DNA from: Candidatus Latescibacterota bacterium
GTDB taxonomy: Bacteria > Latescibacterota > UBA2968 > UBA8231
Direction: 5' to 3'
Length of the DNA stretch: 64,000 nt
Assembly: GCA_022819745.1 (NCBI GenBank)
Contig: JAJEGS010000022.1
Coordinates: 1-64,000, forward strand
The notes beneath the pieces were generated by a model, which was not told where the DNA came from, did no database searches, and saw nothing but the letters and a program-made list of their open reading frames with translations. The position numbers were made by a program, and so were the translations under genes. The first letter of the stretch is position 1. Each line of letters opens with the position of its first letter. Shown in pieces: positions 60,472 to 64,000 of the stretch.

Positions 60472-61920
60472 CTAATCTTCATCCGCGGCCAACGGCCCCA
60501 CTGCGCCCAAACGCAGCGCGGGATAAAGCGTTTCAAAAAGCGGCGTGTCGCCGGTATCGCGGGCATAGCACCAATAGAGCCGCGTCATTTTTTTGACCTG
60601 CTCGTCATAGGCGGGATCCTGCGCCAGATTCTTCATTTCATAGGGGTCTTCGTCTAGCTGGTACAACTCGTCGAAATCAAAGCCGTTAAACACAAACTTC
60701 CACGGCCCATCCCACACCACCCGCTGCGTCAGCCGGTGGCGGTTGCCAAAGTATTCGGCATAACCTCGGGTCCATTCGTCGGCCACATTCGCCGGTTCGC
60801 GCAACAGTTCCACAAAAGAGCGGGAGTCGGCCACAGCAATAGGCTCGCAGTCGGTCAGGTCCAACAACGTCGGGCACAGATCGTGCAAGCCGACTCGGCC
60901 CTCGCAAATAGCATTCCTCGCAATGTTAGGCCCACGCACAATAAGCGGCACCTGATAGACTTCTTCAAAAGCGGAAATATCCTTGAAGAACAGCCCGTGC
61001 GCTCCCAACAAATCCCCGTGGTCGGCGCACATTACAACGATCGTATCGTCGAGTTTGCCTGTATCTTCGAGAAAGTCAATTACCCGCCCGAATTGGGCAT
61101 CTATTTCGCTAATCGACGCAAAATAACACGCCCGCGCTGCACGCTTGTGCTCCTCGTTGAGCTGACGCCAAATGCCCTGCGCCCGCCGATAAAGCCCCGG
61201 CCGGTCCGCCAGATCATCATTGGCATTGGGCGGCGGCGGCAACTCTTGCTCTGCATAGCGGTCGTAGAATTCACGGCTGGCGATAAAGGGATCATGCGGC
61301 TCCTCAAAGCTGACAAAAGCACACCACGGATCGTCGCCTTGTACCACTTCCTCCAAATAGCGCAGCGCCAGCGTCGTCGTCAGCCCCATGCTGCGCTCTT
61401 CGGCCGGCCGGTCGGTCACCCCGTAGAACAGATGGGGCCCATAGCCGTGCGGCGCTTCGAGATAATGCGCCGGATCGCACTCCGGCCGCAGCGGCTTACC
61501 TCCCAGCACTGCGGAGACCAACTCATTGTGGAGCGCACCGCCTCTAACTCCGTTGACCTGCCAGCCAAAGCGCTCCAGCGCATTATCTCGCTCGACGTGC
61601 CATTTGCCGAAATACCCCGTGCGATAGCCAGCATCTACCATGCGCTCGGCCCAATGCACCTTATCGGTGCGCAGCGCATGTAAATCCGGCACCTTGGGAT
61701 AGAGCACCTCCAGCACCCCGTGGTTGTGCGGCATCAGCCCGGTCATCAGACTCGCCCGGGTCGGCGAGCAAATATTATTGGGCGTATAGGCACGGGTAAA
61801 ACGCACTCCTTCCCCAGCCAGCCGATCCAAATACGGAGTTTGGCAGACGTGATCTGGATCGAGCACGCGGGCCTGCATCTGATCGGCCATCAAAAAAAGA
61901 ATATTGGGTCTATTGTTCAT
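60472..61920 (-). CDS. Sulfatase (formylglycine-dependent), second copy
   Basis: A 482-residue arylsulfatase-family protein from the ATG at 61920; a GTG five codons earlier is possible but has a poor site. Signature CSPTR at residues 51-55 (Cys51 to be converted to formylglycine), metal-binding NILFLMADQMQ near the start and CADHGDLLG later. No signal peptide is evident. It differs from the sulfatase at 0.2 kb in the central region, so they probably have different substrates. It is upstream of the enolase-superfamily enzyme, suggesting desulfation then dehydration of a sugar acid. Confidence 0.92.
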   Translation of the reverse strand: MNNRPNILFLMADQMQARVLDPDHVCQTPYLDRLAGEGVRFTRAYTPNNICSPTRASLMTGLMPHNHGVLEVLYPKVPDLHALRTDKVHWAERMVDAGYRTGYFGKWHVERDNALERFGWQVNGVRGGALHNELVSAVLGGKPLRPECDPAHYLEAPHGYGPHLFYGVTDRPAEERSMGLTTTLALRYLEEVVQGDDPWCAFVSFEEPHDPFIASREFYDRYAEQELPPPPNANDDLADRPGLYRRAQGIWRQLNEEHKRAARACYFASISEIDAQFGRVIDFLEDTGKLDDTIVVMCADHGDLLGAHGLFFKDISAFEEVYQVPLIVRGPNIARNAICEGRVGLHDLCPTLLDLTDCEPIAVADSRSFVELLREPANVADEWTRGYAEYFGNRHRLTQRVVWDGPWKFVFNGFDFDELYQLDEDPYEMKNLAQDPAYDEQVKKMTRLYWCYARDTGDTPLFETLYPALRLGAVGPLAADED

Positions 61921-61922
61921 AG

Positions 61923-62045
61923 CTATTTGTTCCACTGTTCGACGAAGTCACCGCACACAGTCTCCGCCATTATCCGCAGATTGTACAAGTCGCGTAGATA
62001 TTTGATCGACGAGTCAGCAAGTAGTGAGGGAACAATTGCGGATCC
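61923..62045 (-). pseudogene. C-terminal remnant of a solute-binding protein gene
   Basis: Forty codons ending in TAG read SSIKYLRDLYNLRIMAETV and DFVEQWNK, closely matching the C-terminal region of the solute-binding protein at 1847-3517 (SSIKHLRDLRNLQMTVYAE and DDFVAEWTE). No start and no upstream part remain, only about 140 open bases between the sulfatase and the FlgD-like gene. This is a decayed copy lying next to a sulfatase, as the intact gene does at 1.8 kb. Confidence 0.7.
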
Positions 62046-62063
62046 GCGCAAATACCACAGCCT

Positions 62064-64000
62064 TCAATAGGCCACCGCCACCGTGCGCAGCACCTCGGTC
62101 CGTTCCGCGCTCAATCCTCCGGCGTCAACAGCCACCCTAAGCAACGCGCAATAGACGCCCGGCGGAACGCGCATCCCCTGCTCGTCCATGCCGTCCCAAG
62201 CGATCTCGTACTGGCCGGTAGTAGTCGAGTGCTGCTCGGCGAGCTGGCGCATCAGCCGACCGCTCAAATCGTAGATGGCGACTTCCAACGGACCATCGTC
62301 GTCCAGACGCACGACCTTGAAGGCGAAGATCGCATGGTCGTTGACGCCGTCGCCATTAGGCGTAAACGCCGGCGGGCGTACCTCCACGTCGAGCAGCAGC
62401 TCCCCCCGCGTCGGGTCGCCCACCAGCGTCGTCGTATTGCCCGCCACCTCATCGAGCGCGTTGCCTGGATCCACCCGCTGCCAAGTGCCCTCGCCCTCGG
62501 CACTGTGCTGTAAGGACGCGCGCAACACCGCCCCCATGCCAAAAAGCGTCGTGCGGAAATCGAGGCGCACGACCTCAACGTCCGTATTGGGCCGAATCTC
62601 GGCAAAGGATAGGCGCAGGCTGTCCACGCCCGTGGGAATAACCTCGACGCCCTCCACCTCAAGCTCGTCTCCAGCCTGACCCGCGTACAGCCCTGCAAAA
62701 CCGAGCGCCATATCCGCTGGCGCAACCAGCAGCAACTGATCGAAACCAGGGTCGCGGCGATCGAATTGCGGCCGCACGTACAGTGAGAAGGGACGCTCCA
62801 CACCCAGCGAATCGACCCGGAACGGCGCGATCTCACCCGTCAGCCCTTGGGCTACCGGGCCAGTAAAATTGAGGTGGATCGAGCGCAGTGTGGCGCTGAT
62901 GTCCGGGTCCTCAGACAGCATGGTCGCCCGCACCTTGAGAAACTCGCGCGGGCTAGGCGAGGTAATCGCGCTGCCCGTTAGATTCTCATAGGGCTGGCTC
63001 CAGCCGCTCCAGTCATCCCCTTCGACCTCCTCGGCGACGATCGGCCCCTTGAAGATGTCCAACAGCGTCGGATTGTTGTACTCCTTCTCGGAAATCTCCG
63101 TGCCGTCCTTTTTGAAATAGTGCAGCACCTCGCTCAACTCATTGCCCGTGCGCGTCTGCACCAGCACGTTGGTACCCGGCGGCGTATCCGCGTCCCACTC
63201 TATCGACAGCAAGTTCCGCCGCCCACCCAGCCGCACCAAGCCAGACTCCAGCCAGACCTCGGGCTGGAACCCCCGGCCGTAGAGCTGTACCGAAGCGGGG
63301 AATCCCCGGTGCCCACCAACGGCCACGATGATTTGCTCCCACACTAGGCGGAAAAAGCGAGTCTTGATCAGTTCAAAGTCGTGGCCTTCATACTCCTTGC
63401 GCGTACTCGACTGCTGGCGGCTGGCCACGGTCGTCCACTTGAGGCTGCCGCCGGCGTTGAGCGCACCGTCCGAGGCGTCGAGGCGGTAGGAGGGAAAGCT
63501 GCCGCGACCGCGGATCGTCTGGCCGCCGTAGGCAATGCGGAAGGTGTCGATCCAGTACGTCGAACCCAAGTCAAAGCTCAGATGGCCTTCGGGGCCGGGA
63601 ATGGTCTGTCGGTCGAAAGAGAAGATCAGATCCACGTAGGTCTGCACGTTGCCGTCGATGGTCCGCCCCACCGGCAATCCTTGCGAAGCAAAGACATCGC
63701 CGCCCCGGGCCAAGGCGGCAATCATTGCGTCGTCACCCTCGTGCCAGACTTCAAGTTCGGCCAGCCGGGGCCGCTCCCAGCGGTAGTAAGAGACTCCACC
63801 CTGCTGATTCGAGGGTAGCTGTGCGTGATCCGCCTCATCGACCTCGGTCAGACGCCCGTCGCGCTGCAACTTGTAATAGACGACCGCGCCCTGCTCGGCA
63901 GCGGGCAACGCCTCGTACTCCTGCTGACTGACCTCGAACCCGCGGTCGAAGTCCGACCCTCGCACCACCACCTGCACCAGACGCACTCCAGTGCCAGCGA
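62064..64000 (-). CDS. Secreted discoidin/FlgD-like protein, third family member (5' end beyond the window)
   Basis: At least 645 residues; the frame is open to the window edge, so the start codon and signal peptide are outside. It shares with the proteins at 18.4 and 25.9 kb the discoidin-like part (FDLGSTYWIDTFRIAYGG, about 170 residues in), the SGWSQPYENLTG-type middle, and the ending FTPNGDGVNDHAIFAF followed by a FlgD Ig-like domain (DLSGRLMRQLAEQ, PPGVYCALLRV). Unlike them it stands outside the ExbBD-linked operons. Likely a surface-associated adhesin or cargo protein. Confidence 0.8.
   Translation of the reverse strand, partial: AGTGVRLVQVVVRGSDFDRGFEVSQQEYEALPAAEQGAVVYYKLQRDGRLTEVDEADHAQLPSNQQGGVSYYRWERPRLAELEVWHEGDDAMIAALARGGDVFASQGLPVGRTIDGNVQTYVDLIFSFDRQTIPGPEGHLSFDLGSTYWIDTFRIAYGGQTIRGRGSFPSYRLDASDGALNAGGSLKWTTVASRQQSSTRKEYEGHDFELIKTRFFRLVWEQIIVAVGGHRGFPASVQLYGRGFQPEVWLESGLVRLGGRRNLLSIEWDADTPPGTNVLVQTRTGNELSEVLHYFKKDGTEISEKEYNNPTLLDIFKGPIVAEEVEGDDWSGWSQPYENLTGSAITSPSPREFLKVRATMLSEDPDISATLRSIHLNFTGPVAQGLTGEIAPFRVDSLGVERPFSLYVRPQFDRRDPGFDQLLLVAPADMALGFAGLYAGQAGDELEVEGVEVIPTGVDSLRLSFAEIRPNTDVEVVRLDFRTTLFGMGAVLRASLQHSAEGEGTWQRVDPGNALDEVAGNTTTLVGDPTRGELLLDVEVRPPAFTPNGDGVNDHAIFAFKVVRLDDDGPLEVAIYDLSGRLMRQLAEQHSTTTGQYEIAWDGMDEQGMRVPPGVYCALLRVAVDAGGLSAERTEVLRTVAVAY

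Noticed and set aside
60736..61683. 315-codon rightward frame opposite the sulfatase
   Set aside because: Antisense shadow of a gene with the sulfatase signature; the encoded sequence has no recognisable motif.
1..64000. CRISPR arrays, tRNA and rRNA genes
   Set aside because: No regularly spaced identical repeats and no cloverleaf or rRNA segments were seen by eye. A dedicated search could still find a missed tRNA.

Overview
The window looks like a chromosome segment of an uncultured, high-GC, Gram-negative heterotroph. Outer-membrane-type proteins, lipoproteins and ExbB/ExbD proteins imply a two-membrane envelope. The set of sulfatases, phytanoyl-CoA dioxygenase relatives, FG-GAP/UnbV proteins, a DUF6785-type membrane protein, discoidin plus FlgD-like secreted proteins and one type-A sorting domain resembles Latescibacterota, Poribacteria and other FCB-like candidate phyla. 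That placement is inference; no rRNA or core marker gene is present.

Layout. 1-140 is the end of an insertion sequence. 0.2-7.0 kb holds a sulfatase, a solute-binding protein, a small secreted protein and an FG-GAP/UnbV protein. 7.0-7.7 kb is a BrnT/BrnA toxin-antitoxin pair under a palindromic promoter. 7.8-30.9 kb is the most striking region: two divergent operons sharing a 237-bp control region. The leftward operon encodes ExbB, two ExbD proteins, a CBM9-like protein and a TPR lipoprotein. The rightward one is nearly 19 kb and encodes a 1081-residue TPR protein, a membrane-anchored DUF4159 protein, an AgmX/PglI-type lipoprotein, a small lipoprotein, and two modules that each pair a discoidin/FlgD-like secreted protein with one or two ~900-residue putative outer-membrane proteins carrying Asp/Asn-rich calcium-type repeats. 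Many of its junctions are 1-4 nt overlaps. I infer an energised envelope machine that drives duplicated surface components.

31-53.7 kb is a catabolic region: four paralogous beta-propeller glycosidase-like proteins, a secreted protein with a C-terminal sorting domain, a second FG-GAP/UnbV protein, a TPR protein, a multi-spanning transporter-like protein, a sugar isomerase-like protein, a membrane dipeptidase, a nitrilase-family hydrolase, an oxidoreductase, two tandem dioxygenases and a cyclase-family hydrolase. Two copies of a ~110-bp miniature element flank genes here. A GH95-like gene has been broken and a 1.3-kb cassette of four small genes lies between its fragments, bracketed by imperfect direct repeats.

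53.8-59.1 kb resembles a defence island: an AAA ATPase with an unknown partner, a truncated HigA-like antitoxin, and a DNA methyltransferase with a UPF0175-like C-terminus. 59.3-64 kb returns to catabolism (enolase-superfamily enzyme, second sulfatase, remnant of a solute-binding gene) and ends in a third FlgD-like surface protein cut by the window edge. I saw no tRNA, rRNA or CRISPR array, and no gene-free stretch above about 300 bases.
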